DNA of 35,360 nt from contig JAGOJH010000026.1 in NCBI GenBank assembly GCA_017995215.1, positions 1-35,360 of the forward strand. The letters run 5' to 3'. The notes beneath the pieces are model-generated. The model was not told the origin of the DNA. It saw only the letters and a program-made list of their open reading frames with translations, and made no database searches. A program made the position numbers and the translations under genes. Shown piece after piece: positions 1 to 9,046 of the stretch (the stretch's first letter is position 1; each line of letters opens with the position of its first letter). This stretch comes from Thermoclostridium sp. (GTDB taxonomy: Bacteria; Bacillota; Clostridia; DSM-8532).

Positions 1-118
1 GCTGACTTCCTTCAGATTCCACCTCACGGTGGTCACCCTTGTCTTTGGCTATACACTTCCCACTACTAGGGTGTGTTCGGGACTTTCACCCGTTAGATTG
101 CGCCCATGCTGGGCGCAC
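1..118 (-). mobile_element. 5' end of a group II intron (truncated by window edge)
   Basis: Read on the minus strand, the segment starts at 118 with GTGCGCCCAGCATGGGCGC, the GUGYG-type 5' boundary of bacterial group II introns. It continues with domain I sequence I recognise from clostridial introns, such as AACGGGTGAAAGTCCCGAAC and GTGAGGTGGAATCTGAAGG. The rest of the ribozyme and any maturase gene lie beyond position 1. The insertion point is a few bases downstream of the U-run of the T-box terminator at 123-161. Insertion just after a terminator hairpin is a known habit of class C introns, but the class cannot be fixed from this fragment. The assignment rests on remembered consensus, not a covariance search. 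Confidence 0.75.
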
Positions 119-122
119 ATGC

Positions 123-161
123 AAAAAGCCCCTCCGTCTCATTCTTAGAGACGGAAGGGCT
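123..161 (-). terminator. Terminator of the Leu-type T-box leader
   Basis: A 14-bp stem (AGCCCTTCCGTCTC with GAGACGGAGGGGCT, one G-U pair) closes a 7-nt loop and is followed on the minus strand by TTTTT. The 5' arm overlaps the sequence needed for the T-box antiterminator, as expected for a switch. Confidence 0.9.
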
Positions 162-265
162 ATCTTCCGCGGTACCACTCTTGTTTATTCCAAATGGAAT
201 ACACTCTGCCGGATATCTATACATCTGCCTGAACCAATGAACTCCGGAATTCATTGCCGGGTAAT

Positions 266-292
266 AAAAAACCTTCGCCAAAGAGACGAAGG
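266..292 (-). terminator. First (upstream) terminator in the T-box leader
   Basis: The stem CCTTCG/CGAAGG with a 9-nt loop is followed by six T on the minus strand. It follows a degenerate T-box motif that keeps UGGU but not ACCGCGG. Confidence 0.75.
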
Positions 293-504
293 GATGATTA
301 CCACTCTTTTGCTCCAGATACAGGCTGTACCGATATCCTGCCCCTGTAACGATGGGCTTTCGTCCTGTCCTACTACATTGTTCAGAAGGAAACTCCAGGG
401 CCAGTTCGATACAGTTCCCCCGCTATTTCACACCTGCCAACAGCTCTCTGAAAGGTTCGCCATATTTACTATTCCCTATCACAGTATTTAAAATATTAAA
501 ATTA

Positions 505-533
505 ATCATATCATAGTCTTACAGATATGTCAA
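505..533 (-). promoter_or_regulatory. Sigma-A type promoter of the T-box leader
   Basis: On the minus strand TTGACA (528-533) is separated by 17 bp from TATGAT (505-510). A start near 498 would give a leader of about 375 nt before the second terminator. The match is 11 of 12 consensus bases with ideal spacing. Confidence 0.85.
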
Positions 534-682
534 GGCTGTTTTCAATTATTTTCCGTTTATAACCATCAGCAGGTTATAGTTCAGAGGCAGTGCCGCGCAT
601 TGAACGATTTGAGTGCTTTTATCATATGGTGCGGGAAGCGTACCCTTGCTAACACCCTGTTACCTTCTGTCCCCGGGGAAGT

Positions 683-1687
683 TCATGTTTTTACCAGTTG
701 AAAGACAGGATTGATCAATCCGATTATTTTTCCCGTCCAGGTCATTACCGATGGATAATGATAATGGTTCATTTTCTCCAGCATTTCTTTCTGCAAAATA
801 CCAAGTTGGCTTAATGTCTCAATAACAACCGGATCAACCGCCCTTATGCCGCCATCCTGTATTTTAACTGCGATTCCAATCCCCTGTTGGTGACAATGCA
901 CGCAAAAAACCCCGTCCGCACCCATTTTCCCAAATAACTCACCTTTGGTCATGCGTATCAAATCGGTATCCAGTCTGCCGTTGCCGGCAATCATTTCCGG
1001 ATATTCGGTAACCGCTCTGTGTAAAAGCTCCTGAGCTTCTGTATACTTCCCATTGAAACAGTCGGGGTTGAACAGGCGTGCATAGGCGAGCGCCATTTTC
1101 TTAAGCGGTACGCCAAATACAGGCACTCCACACCCATCGATTCCGATGTGGATGGATTCTTTCGGGGTATCGCTGAATTCTGCAATACAGGCCAGAATAT
1201 CCTGCTGGATCGGGTGTGAAATGTCCCAGTAATTGTCTAGGGGCCATCCCATGACCTTACAGGCAGCAATAAAACCTAAATGCTTTCCGGAACAGTTATT
1301 ATGCCATTGAGATGGTAGGACTCCGCTCCCATACAGTTCAAATTTTTCATTATTACCGTAAGGCTCCCTCACCCCGCAGTTGATGTCACTTTCCTGAACA
1401 CCAAGCTTGCCTGCAATGCTCATCAGGGTTTCAACATGTTGTTTCCCTCCGCTGTGGGAGGATGCCATAATCGCTATTTCCTTCAGTGTGAATCCAAAAG
1501 CTTTGTGTATTTTCTTTGCTAAATGGGACAGCACAATGAACGGTTTTGCTGAAGACCTGAAATAGCAGATCTGTTCCGGATCACCGAGGAAATGTGTTAA
1601 TGTGCCATTCTCTTGAACAACCGCCACATTACCGTCATGAACGCTTTCAACCATTCCATTTCGGGTTAATTCAATCACTCTGCTCAT
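683..1687 (-). CDS. Asparaginase, ReAV/asparaginase II family
   Basis: This 334-residue protein belongs to the Rhizobium-type asparaginase family (PF06089), which hydrolyses L-asparagine to aspartate and ammonia and is unrelated to E. coli AnsA/AnsB. Visible family signatures are the SxxK motif FRSSAKPF (S45, K48), NNCSGKHLGF (C132, K135, H136) and DGCGVP (C186). By analogy with the characterised R. etli enzyme these correspond to the active-site serine/lysine pair and the zinc-binding Cys-Lys-Cys set. No signal peptide is seen, so it should be cytoplasmic. The start ATG has AAGGGAGTG at good distance. The gene is divergent from tmcAL across about 90 bp and appears monocistronic. A TATAAT lies upstream but no good -35. 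Confidence in the family is high; the in vivo substrate is inferred. Confidence 0.88.
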   Translation of the reverse strand: MSRVIELTRNGMVESVHDGNVAVVQENGTLTHFLGDPEQICYFRSSAKPFIVLSHLAKKIHKAFGFTLKEIAIMASSHSGGKQHVETLMSIAGKLGVQESDINCGVREPYGNNEKFELYGSGVLPSQWHNNCSGKHLGFIAACKVMGWPLDNYWDISHPIQQDILACIAEFSDTPKESIHIGIDGCGVPVFGVPLKKMALAYARLFNPDCFNGKYTEAQELLHRAVTEYPEMIAGNGRLDTDLIRMTKGELFGKMGADGVFCVHCHQQGIGIAVKIQDGGIRAVDPVVIETLSQLGILQKEMLEKMNHYHYPSVMTWTGKIIGLINPVFQLVKT

Positions 1688-1779
1688 TGCATCACTCCCT
1701 TGTTATTCTGGCTATTGATGATTATAATTATAACATGAGACTGGCTTATTGACATTCTTGATAAACGTGAAGGGTTTTT

Positions 1780-3021
1780 ATGAAGGTTCTTGGTATCATA
1801 TCCGAATACAATCCGCTGCATTCCGGGCACGCCTTCCATATTCGGGCTTCAGTTGAAAAAACTGACGCTACCCATGTCATCTGCGTCATGAGTGGTCATT
1901 TCGTACAGCGTGGTGAACCTGCGGTGGCCGACAAATGGGTACGTGCTAAAATGGCATTGTTGTCCGGTGTAGATTTGGTTCTGGAGTTACCGGTTGTTTT
2001 TTCCTGTTCCTCCGCCGAGCTTTTTGCCTATGGCTCTGTTCGTACCCTGCACCATACCGGTGTTGTTGACTGCTTAAGCTTTGGCAGTGAGCAGGGTGAA
2101 CTGGGCTCTCTGTGGAGAATAGCTTCTGCTTTGTATGATGAACCTGCGGCATACCGAGAGCTGTTAAAAAATTATTTGAGCGAAGGGCATTCCTTCGCAG
2201 CTGCCCGCGAGAAGGCTTTGACCGGTTATCTGCGCGGCCTTCCGGACAATATCATGTCCCAGTCCAACAACATTCTGGCAATAGAATATCTGAAGGCGCT
2301 AAAAGGCCTTCGCAGCACCATCCAGCCAACCACCATCAAGCGGCAGGGTTCGGCCTATCAGGAAACTGAAATTGCCCCTTCATTTTCCAGTGCTACAGCT
2401 ATACGCGAATTCCTGCAAAGCAGCGGTTCTCTGACCGACCCTGCTTTGTCCGCTAACCTTCCCGAAGCCTCTCTGGAGCTGCTAAAGCAATGTGTTGAAA
2501 AAGGCAGAGCCCCCGTCTTTTCAGAGACCTTTGCGCAATTGATTCTATATAAAATCAGAATGATGGATCCGCAAGCCTTGAAGCAGGTTCCGGATGTGAA
2601 GGAAGGCCTTGAAAACCGGCTGTTATCCTGTGCGATGAAGGCCGGTACCCTGGATGAGCTTGTGAAAATGGTGACAACCGTCCGGTATCCATCGTCAAGA
2701 ATACGCAGAATATCCGCAAACCTGTTGTGGAGCATTACGAAGGCCAGCCTGCAGGCTTTTGTGGACGATGAAAGCTGTGGTTATTTGCGGATTTTAGGCT
2801 TTAACGGCAAGGGCCAGGAACTGCTTCAAAAAATAGACCGAACAGGTACGCTGCCGCTGATCACAAAGGTTTCGGAGTATCGCAACCAGTTAACCGGCTT
2901 ATCCAGAGAAATGTTTGAATATGATATTAAAGCTACCGATACCTATGTGCTTGGGTTTCCAAACCCAGCCGAACGTTACGGCGACCAGGATTTCTCAACC
3001 CCGATTGTGCGCGTTGAGTGA
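1780..3021 (+). CDS. tmcAL: tRNA(Met) cytidine acetate ligase TmcAL (YlbM family)
   Basis: This 413-residue protein has the near-normal length for the family that activates acetate with ATP and acetylates the wobble cytidine 34 of elongator tRNA-Met. It opens with a nucleotidyltransferase signature (GIISEYNPLHSGH, containing the HxGH motif, residues about 5-18). A second conserved region, FSSATAIREFL, resembles the ISSTxIR element of the nucleotidyltransferase fold. It is cytoplasmic with no extra domains. The ribosome site GAAGGG lies 5 nt before the ATG. It converges on pheT, with a shared hairpin between the two genes. Nothing in the sequence suggests truncation or special regulation. Confidence 0.9.
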   Translation: MKVLGIISEYNPLHSGHAFHIRASVEKTDATHVICVMSGHFVQRGEPAVADKWVRAKMALLSGVDLVLELPVVFSCSSAELFAYGSVRTLHHTGVVDCLSFGSEQGELGSLWRIASALYDEPAAYRELLKNYLSEGHSFAAAREKALTGYLRGLPDNIMSQSNNILAIEYLKALKGLRSTIQPTTIKRQGSAYQETEIAPSFSSATAIREFLQSSGSLTDPALSANLPEASLELLKQCVEKGRAPVFSETFAQLILYKIRMMDPQALKQVPDVKEGLENRLLSCAMKAGTLDELVKMVTTVRYPSSRIRRISANLLWSITKASLQAFVDDESCGYLRILGFNGKGQELLQKIDRTGTLPLITKVSEYRNQLTGLSREMFEYDIKATDTYVLGFPNPAERYGDQDFSTPIVRVE

Positions 3022-3182
3022 AAAATGTATATATGGTCTTACAGTGCGTATTTATTCATATTAGACGTTCAGGGAAAGCTTAAGTTACATAGTATTTGAA
3101 AAAACATTAAAGGAAATTAGTGTTGGTCATAATTACCATCATAGCTTATCATTACTGAACATACAATTTAATACGCACATTC

Positions 3183-3214
3183 AAAAACTCCCGTCTTACC
3201 AACGGGAGTTTTTG
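3183..3214. terminator. Bidirectional terminator between tmcAL and pheT
   Basis: The stem ACTCCCGT/ACGGGAGT with a short loop is flanked by AAAA on the left and TTTTTGTT on the right, so it can terminate both convergent transcripts. The remaining 160 bp after tmcAL hold nothing else I can recognise. Confidence 0.85.
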
Positions 3215-3240
3215 TTATCAGTCGACCATTTTACTTGTAC

Positions 3241-5622
3241 TTATTCACGCAAGTTGGCATCCAGACTGGTTTTCAAACCGTTCAGGATCTTTTCCATAGC
3301 CTTGTTCACATCGTCGTCCACCAGGGTTCTGTCCGGTGCACGGAAGGTGATGTTGTAAGCTACGCTCTTCATCCCCTCTGGCACTTGATCTCCTCGGTAA
3401 ACATCGAACAGGCGGACTTCTTCGATAAGCTTACCACCCTGCTTGCGGATAAGCGCTTCAATTTCTTTGACCAGAACCTCGTCCCTGATAAGCATCGCGA
3501 TATCTCTGCTGACAGCCGGGTATCTGGGCAAATGCTTGTATTGCCTGATCATATCCGCGTTATCAATTAAAGACTTCACATCCAAAACCGCAATATAGGT
3601 TTGGGCCGGGCACTCAAAATTCTCAGCTACCTCAGGGTGAATCTCACCCAGATACCCAACCAAGACCCCATTAATGGCCAGCTTCGCGGTTTTTCCCGGA
3701 TGGAATGCAGGATGATCGGCTACCGGCGAAAAATCAAAGCTGTGAATATTCAGCTGGGCCAGCATTTGCTCCACAATTCCCTTTAACAGATAGAAATCGG
3801 CATTGCCATACAGGCCGATAGTCAGTGTGCTGATCTCTTCGGGCAATAATTCCCCTTTTACAGGCCTATAGACATAGGACATTTCAAAGAACCTGCCCTG
3901 CTCAACCTTGCGGCTGTAATTGGTTCGAATCACCCCGAGCATCTCGGGAATGGTGATTGTGCGCATGATACTGAAGTCTTCCCCAAGAGGGTTCGAGATG
4001 ACCACTGTATTCCTAAGTTCGTGATCCACCGGCAGGTTCAGCTTGTCAAACACTTTCGGGCTGGTGAAGGAGTAGGTGTAGGTTTCATACAAACCGCTGG
4101 ACAACATTTGCTGTTGAATCAATTCACCCATCTTTTGAGCATAGGTCTTCCTTCCCTGTGTGGAAGCCCTGCCTTGGAGCAGTGTGGCCTGAATATTGTT
4201 ATAGTCATAAAAACGAGCCACCTCTTCGGCAAGGTCTGCTTCGCACTGGATGTCCGGGCGGAAGGATGGCGCGATCACCACCATGGCCTGACGATCCACT
4301 TCAAACTCCAGCTTCTCTAGCAGGTCCAGCATCCAGCTTCCATCAATTTTGGTACCCAGCAGTTGATTAATATAATCAACATTTAATGGCAGTGTTGTGG
4401 TTTCAGCCTTAACCGGATTGCAATCCACAATCCCGGGAACCACCTTGCCTGCTCCCAGTTGCTCGATCAGCTGGGCTGCCCTGTTGATGGCCGGAATGAC
4501 ATTTTCAATATCCAGCCCTTTCTCAAAGCGGCTGGAGGCTTCACTTCGGATACCAACCTTCTTAGCGGTCAAACGGATTGAGGTTCCGTTAAAGTTGGCG
4601 GATTCCAGCAGCAGAACATTGGTTTGCTCCGTAACCTCGGAGTTTTCGCCACCCATCACACCGGCAATGGCAACACTACGGTTTTCATCAGATATCACCA
4701 GCATTGACGGGTTTAGTTTGCGTTCCTGACCATCCAGCGTGGTGATGTTCTCATTTTCGCGGGCGGTGCGAACAATGATCTTCCCGCCCTGAACACATTT
4801 CAGATCAAAGGCGTGCATGGGCTGACCCATTTCCAGCATGACATAGTTGGTAATGTCCACAATATTGTTAATGGGGCGCATACCGGCGGCAGCAAGACGG
4901 CTTTGTATCCAAACCGGAGAGGGCCCTATTTTTACGTCCGTTACCACGCGCGCTGCATAACGGCTGCACAGCTCCGGGTTACTGATAGCTACTGAAACAA
5001 AGTCTGAAGCCTTTCCTGCACCCTCTTCCCTGACGGTGATTGTCGGACCTTTGAAGGCTTTCTTCAGCGTAACTGCGGATTCACGTGCCAAACCAATGAT
5101 GCTGAAGCAATCGGGCCGGTTTGAGGTGATTTCAAAATCCACAACAGGCTCCAGGCCCAAAACCTCTTTCACATCCCTGCCTAAACCGGGGTTGCTGCGG
5201 AACACGTACACCCCATCATCCGGCGCGTCCGGCAGATAATCCTTTGTCAGGTTCAGTTCCTCGATGGAGCACATCATGCCGAAGGATTCAACCCCCCGAA
5301 GCTTTGATGGCTTGATGGTTCCTCCTGGAAGCCTTGCGCCTGGCAACGCTAAAGGGATGATGTCCCCTGTCTGAACATTGGGGGCCCCTGTAACCACCTG
5401 AAGAACCTCGGTGCCTACATCAACCTGCGTAATTTTTAATTTATCGGCATTCGGATGCTGTTCCATAGACAAAATCTTACCCACAACCACTTTGTCAATG
5501 GATTCACCCAGATCTTCAATGCCTTCTACTTTGCTTCCCGAAAGGGTTAGAGCGTGAGCATAAGCCTTTACGTCCACATGAATATCTACAAAGTCCTTTA
5601 ACCATGTTATTGGTGCTTTCAT
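3241..5622 (-). CDS. pheT: Phenylalanyl-tRNA synthetase beta subunit
   Basis: PheT (793 residues from the chosen start) forms the alpha2-beta2 enzyme with PheS and charges tRNA-Phe. Domains in order are an N-terminal core, a tRNA-binding OB domain (about 40-150, with VVGKILSMEQHPNADKL), the B3/4 editing domain, the B5 domain (near residue 400-475), the catalytic-like core, and a C-terminal anticodon-binding FDX-ACB domain (LPRYPAVSRDIAMLI, last 95 residues). An upstream GTG is possible, but AGGAG sits 8 nt before the ATG giving MKAPITWLKDFVD, so that start is used. It follows pheS by 27 nt in one operon under the Phe T-box. Confidence 0.96.
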   Translation of the reverse strand: MKAPITWLKDFVDIHVDVKAYAHALTLSGSKVEGIEDLGESIDKVVVGKILSMEQHPNADKLKITQVDVGTEVLQVVTGAPNVQTGDIIPLALPGARLPGGTIKPSKLRGVESFGMMCSIEELNLTKDYLPDAPDDGVYVFRSNPGLGRDVKEVLGLEPVVDFEITSNRPDCFSIIGLARESAVTLKKAFKGPTITVREEGAGKASDFVSVAISNPELCSRYAARVVTDVKIGPSPVWIQSRLAAAGMRPINNIVDITNYVMLEMGQPMHAFDLKCVQGGKIIVRTARENENITTLDGQERKLNPSMLVISDENRSVAIAGVMGGENSEVTEQTNVLLLESANFNGTSIRLTAKKVGIRSEASSRFEKGLDIENVIPAINRAAQLIEQLGAGKVVPGIVDCNPVKAETTTLPLNVDYINQLLGTKIDGSWMLDLLEKLEFEVDRQAMVVIAPSFRPDIQCEADLAEEVARFYDYNNIQATLLQGRASTQGRKTYAQKMGELIQQQMLSSGLYETYTYSFTSPKVFDKLNLPVDHELRNTVVISNPLGEDFSIMRTITIPEMLGVIRTNYSRKVEQGRFFEMSYVYRPVKGELLPEEISTLTIGLYGNADFYLLKGIVEQMLAQLNIHSFDFSPVADHPAFHPGKTAKLAINGVLVGYLGEIHPEVAENFECPAQTYIAVLDVKSLIDNADMIRQYKHLPRYPAVSRDIAMLIRDEVLVKEIEALIRKQGGKLIEEVRLFDVYRGDQVPEGMKSVAYNITFRAPDRTLVDDDVNKAMEKILNGLKTSLDANLRE

Positions 5623-5649
5623 TTCTATCACTCCTATCTGACTTTCAGC

Positions 5650-6669
5650 TTAAAACTGTTTTAAAAACCGCATATCGTTTTCATAAAAGAGCCTTAGGTC
5701 ATCGATGTTGAAACGCCCCATGGCAGTTCTTTCCAGGCCAATCCCGAATGCAAAGCCATTGTAGATTTTCGGATCGATCCCACAGTTTTCAAGAACCTTC
5801 GGATGAACCATTCCTGCGCCAAGAATTTCAATCCATCCTTCGTTTTTGCATACCCTGCAGCCTTTCCCGCCGCAGGCCCAGCAGGAGACATCCACCTCTG
5901 CGCTCGGCTCGGTGAACTGGAAATGGTGAGGCCGCAGCCTTATTTTTGTGTTTTCACCAAACAGGCTTTTGGCAAATATCTGCAGCGTCCCGATTAAGTC
6001 ACCCATCGTAATTCCCTTATCGACAACAAGCCCTTCAATCTGGTTGAATACCGGTGAGTGGGTTGCATCCACAGCATCGGACCTGTAAACACGACCCGGG
6101 CAGATGATCTTGATGGGTGGTTTCTTCTGCTCCATCACTCTGACCTGAACAGGAGAAGTTTGCGAGCGAAGCACAACCTTATCATTAATATAGAAAGAGT
6201 CCTGCTCATCTCTGGCAGGATGATTTTTAGGAATATTCAGAGCTTCAAAATTATAGTAATCCAGTTCAACCTCGGGGCCTTCGGCAATGTCATAGCCCAT
6301 CCCGAGAAATACTTCCTTCATTTCGTCAAGCACCAGTGTCAGCGGGTGCTTTCTTCCACGGGGTATCACCGTCCCTGGGATAGATACATCAAGGGTTTCC
6401 TGTTTTATTTTTTCTTCTCTCATCTTTTTCGCAAGCTTCCCCTTGATTTCCAAAATTGCGTCCTCAAGCTTGTTTCTCACGTCATTGGCAATTTGACCAA
6501 CAACAGGCCTTTCTTCCGCTGAAAGAGCACCCATTCCCTTCAGAATACCCGTCAGCTTTCCCTTTTTCCCGAGAAACAAAACTCTCAGCTCCTCAAGGGC
6601 TTTCATGTCCTGAACCTCGTTGATCATGGCCATGGCTTCATCAGCAATCATCTGCAATTGCTCCTTCAT
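5650..6669 (-). CDS. pheS: Phenylalanyl-tRNA synthetase alpha subunit
   Basis: PheS (339 residues) is the catalytic subunit that forms Phe-AMP and transfers it to tRNA-Phe. It has the N-terminal coiled-coil tRNA-binding region (about 1-85) and the class II catalytic core, with [14 protein letters not shown], the motif 2 region ([11 protein letters not shown]) and motif 3 ([13 protein letters not shown]). Length fits the family. A TTG further upstream is in frame, but AAAGGAGAG lies 6 nt before the ATG at 6667-6669 (MKEQLQ), so that ATG is chosen. It is the first gene of the pheS-pheT operon. Confidence 0.97.
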   Translation of the reverse strand: MKEQLQMIADEAMAMINEVQDMKALEELRVLFLGKKGKLTGILKGMGALSAEERPVVGQIANDVRNKLEDAILEIKGKLAKKMREEKIKQETLDVSIPGTVIPRGRKHPLTLVLDEMKEVFLGMGYDIAEGPEVELDYYNFEALNIPKNHPARDEQDSFYINDKVVLRSQTSPVQVRVMEQKKPPIKIICPGRVYRSDAVDATHSPVFNQIEGLVVDKGITMGDLIGTLQIFAKSLFGENTKIRLRPHHFQFTEPSAEVDVSCWACGGKGCRVCKNEGWIEILGAGMVHPKVLENCGIDPKIYNGFAFGIGLERTAMGRFNIDDLRLFYENDMRFLKQF

Positions 6670-6743
6670 AAATATCTCTCCTTTCAAGCCGGCAGGATTA
6701 TGCTTTACCAGCCTGAGCTTTCCTGCGAGCCTTCAAACCTGCG

Positions 6744-7109
6744 AAAACAAAAACGCCCCATCCTGAATAGGACGAAGCGTAACCCCGCGGTACCACCTAT
6801 GTTTACGCATGAACTGCGTACACTCGACCCTGTAACGGCGGGAACCGGCTCTTATAGGCTATGCCTGTAAAAGCAACTCCAGAGGCGAACTTCGCAATAA
6901 TTCCATTTATGAGGATGCTTTCAACCGGTGACATCCTTTCTCTGAATAAAGCGGGAACCTGCTACTTGGGTTGAACCCGGTACGTTGTTTCTGAGCCTAT
7001 CTTAATCGGTGCTGCAGAAAAAGTAACGGACAAACCACTGCTCCTTCATCATTTTTAACTTATTCTTTCCCAAAATCAAATATCTTTAGCCTGAGTTTTC
7101 TTAAAACTT
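6744..7109 (-). promoter_or_regulatory. T-box leader of pheST, Phe (UUC) specifier
   Basis: The minus-strand RNA holds the T-box GGTGGTACCGCGGGG (around 6783-6798), a 12-bp terminator stem (ACGCTTCGTCCT with AGGATGGGGCGT, 6753-6780) followed by a T-rich run, and the stem I specifier context GAAG-UUC-GCC-UCUGGAG with UUC at 6887-6889. UUC matches the amino acid of the downstream genes. In the established mechanism, uncharged tRNA-Phe binds the leader, stabilises the antiterminator and allows transcription of pheST. Confidence 0.93.
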
Positions 7110-7115
7110 TCTGTC

Positions 7116-7144
7116 ATTATAGCATATTCATTTTTGCGATACAA
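7116..7144 (-). promoter_or_regulatory. Promoter of the pheST T-box transcript
   Basis: On the minus strand TTGTAT (7139-7144), 17 bp, TATAAT (7116-7121). Transcription should start near 7109 at the beginning of the T-box leader. Confidence 0.85.
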
Positions 7145-7165
7145 GTGTTCTTCCAAAAATTGATC

Positions 7166-7198
7166 AAAAAAACCCCCGGAGATTATCCGGGGGTTTTA
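7166..7198 (-). terminator. Terminator downstream of the repeat-protein gene
   Basis: The perfect 8-bp stem CCCCCGGA/TCCGGGGG with a 5-nt loop is followed by a T-run on the minus strand. It ends the transcript of the gene at 7220-9046 and separates it from the pheST promoter. Confidence 0.9.
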
Positions 7199-7219
7199 TT
7201 GATTCTGGTTCAGTACCTT

Positions 7220-9046
7220 TTACTTACCGGTTTGTTCGTCAATGAACTTCTGCGCTTCGTTAAAATTGATTTGTCCGATGGCAGAACCGGCTTGTTCATA
7301 TTTCTTATCCTTCAGAAGGTTCAGAACATTCATCAGATCTGAATTGATATCGTTGATGATATTTGCACCTTCCCTGACTGCGCTGATATCGGTGGACTTC
7401 ACCGAATCAACCAGGAAATCCCTGTAGAAGTCGAGGTTATCTACATAATACATAAAGTTATGGTAATATGTCGGGTGAACCATCTTCTTCAATTCATTCA
7501 CAGCGCCCTGATCTTGATCAAGGAATGTGACGACAGCCTGAATGGAATTGGTATCAATTCCGGCAATAACGCTTGCGATATATGCTTTGCCGTCATCTAC
7601 TCCGTTTGCAAGCTTAACAACATCGTTAACATACTTGGTGATCTCATCATCTGGTATGGAATCCAATGCTTTGGTCAAGGAATTGGTAATGTCGCCATAC
7701 ATTTGATAATAACCGGCAATGGAGCTGCGATAGTAGTCAACGTTATCTTCAGGAATAACCGTTGAAAGAGCACTGTACAGCTGCCTGTCGTTGATCAGTT
7801 GCTTGACTGCGCCTTCGATGTCACCATTAGAAATAACCCTGCTCAGCTTGTTCAGAGAGCTGGAAGCATCTTTGTAAGCGGAGTAGTACATATCAGCGGT
7901 ATTCACATATTCATTCAGCGTAGCAGCCGGAATGAACAGTGTAAGAGCATCTTGCAGAGCCTGGTTGTATATAACGGTTTCAACGGTTCCTTCGATGGTT
8001 CCGTCAAACTGCAGGCTGTTAAGTGCATCGTTAACGGTTGTGTAATAGGTATCTGCAGTATCAACATGCTGGGTGAGTGTAGCAGCCGGGATAAACCATG
8101 TGAGCATATCCTGAAGTTCTTGATTGTAGAGGATGCTGTCAACGGTTTCATTAATCGTACCACCCAGCTTTACAGTAGACAGCGGGGCGGCCCATTCCAT
8201 AATAGCGGCCTGATAGGTTTTAAAGCTCTTGGCATATTTGTTAAGGTCGGGTGCCAGAGCGAACAAAACGGCACTGTTAACGAGCTCTTCATTGGCCAGA
8301 ACCTGGTCAACATACTTGTTGACGTTCTGATCGGAAAGCACGCCTTCAGCCAAAGCTCTGTCGATAAAGGTTGCAACGGTTTCGCCTGCGGAAGCCTTCA
8401 TGGTATTGATGTTGGTTTCCAACTGGTTGCGGTAGTCCCTTGCCAAAGCCTTAATCGCATCGACATCCAATTCAACGAATGCATTGATGTTTCCGGTGCT
8501 GAACTTGATATCTTTTACGGTAAAAATCTGGGGTACTCCGAGGTCGGAATATTTTATAGAATATTTCAGCATTTCCAGAGGAATCTGCTTGGTAACGAGC
8601 CCCGGGGCCTTCTTTTTACCTAAATTGATGCTGTCAGCATAAATATTGATACCGGTATCATCGGGTTCGATATGAACGAGAGCACTAACAGGAAGATTGA
8701 TTGCGCCATATTTGGCGTTTATGTAGAGTCTTTGATCAGCTGTCTTGAATGCTGCACCCTGAATGGTGAACTTCTCGGGAAGACCTAAATCCATTTGAGC
8801 TAGCTGATCCTTGAGGATGGAATTGACGACATCTTGATTGACTTCGACTTCGAGTGTTTTGCTTTCTGCGTCGTAGTAAAGATTTTTCTTGGCAATTTCC
8901 GTGAGCAGATCTTCAATTTTTACTTGTTCATAATTAAAGCTCAGGTCGTAAACGGACTTGTTTAAGTTGATGATGGTTATCAGCGGAACAGCTATTAGGA
9001 TGATAACTACCGCTAAGATAACGTAAAACCACCATTTTTTAAACAT
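7220..9046 (-). CDS. Membrane-anchored protein with internal repeats, unknown function
   Basis: I do not recognise this 608-residue protein. It starts with basic residues and one long hydrophobic segment (about 7-27), so it is probably anchored in the membrane with the rest outside the cell. Residues about 60-200 (lysine/valine-rich beta segments, then INLPVSALVHIEPDD) vaguely recall DUF2140/YpmS-type proteins. The C-terminal two thirds contain three similar units of about 52-59 residues (about 297-346, 349-398 and 408-458) built around YNQxLQDxLT-FIPAATL and TADxYY, with weaker copies on either side. Cysteine is absent. The ATG at 9044-9046 is chosen over an in-frame GTG because AGGGGGTG lies 6 nt before it. 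It is monocistronic with its own terminator. Confidence 0.7.
   Translation of the reverse strand: MFKKWWFYVILAVVIILIAVPLITIINLNKSVYDLSFNYEQVKIEDLLTEIAKKNLYYDAESKTLEVEVNQDVVNSILKDQLAQMDLGLPEKFTIQGAAFKTADQRLYINAKYGAINLPVSALVHIEPDDTGINIYADSINLGKKKAPGLVTKQIPLEMLKYSIKYSDLGVPQIFTVKDIKFSTGNINAFVELDVDAIKALARDYRNQLETNINTMKASAGETVATFIDRALAEGVLSDQNVNKYVDQVLANEELVNSAVLFALAPDLNKYAKSFKTYQAAIMEWAAPLSTVKLGGTINETVDSILYNQELQDMLTWFIPAATLTQHVDTADTYYTTVNDALNSLQFDGTIEGTVETVIYNQALQDALTLFIPAATLNEYVNTADMYYSAYKDASSSLNKLSRVISNGDIEGAVKQLINDRQLYSALSTVIPEDNVDYYRSSIAGYYQMYGDITNSLTKALDSIPDDEITKYVNDVVKLANGVDDGKAYIASVIAGIDTNSIQAVVTFLDQDQGAVNELKKMVHPTYYHNFMYYVDNLDFYRDFLVDSVKSTDISAVREGANIINDINSDLMNVLNLLKDKKYEQAGSAIGQINFNEAQKFIDEQTGK

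Larger units (their letters stand above)
123..498 (-). promoter_or_regulatory. T-box leader, probable leucine specifier, with two antiterminator/terminator units
   Basis: The minus-strand RNA has stem I landmarks (AGAGAGC, GGTGTGAAA), the pattern GAA-CUG-GCC-CUGGAG with CUG as likely specifier (402-404), and AGTAGGACAGGACG. By alignment with the pheS leader in this window, where UUC occupies the same place, the specifier would be Leu CUG. The canonical T-box AAGAGTGGTACCGCGG lies at 167-182, and GCGGAAG can pair with CTTCCGT to form the antiterminator. About 85 nt upstream is a second unit with AGAGTGGT (about 296-309) and its own terminator (266-292), but it lacks the ACCGCGG core. The controlled gene would lie left of the window, beyond the intron; leuS or a leucine gene is a guess from the codon. 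Confidence 0.8.
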
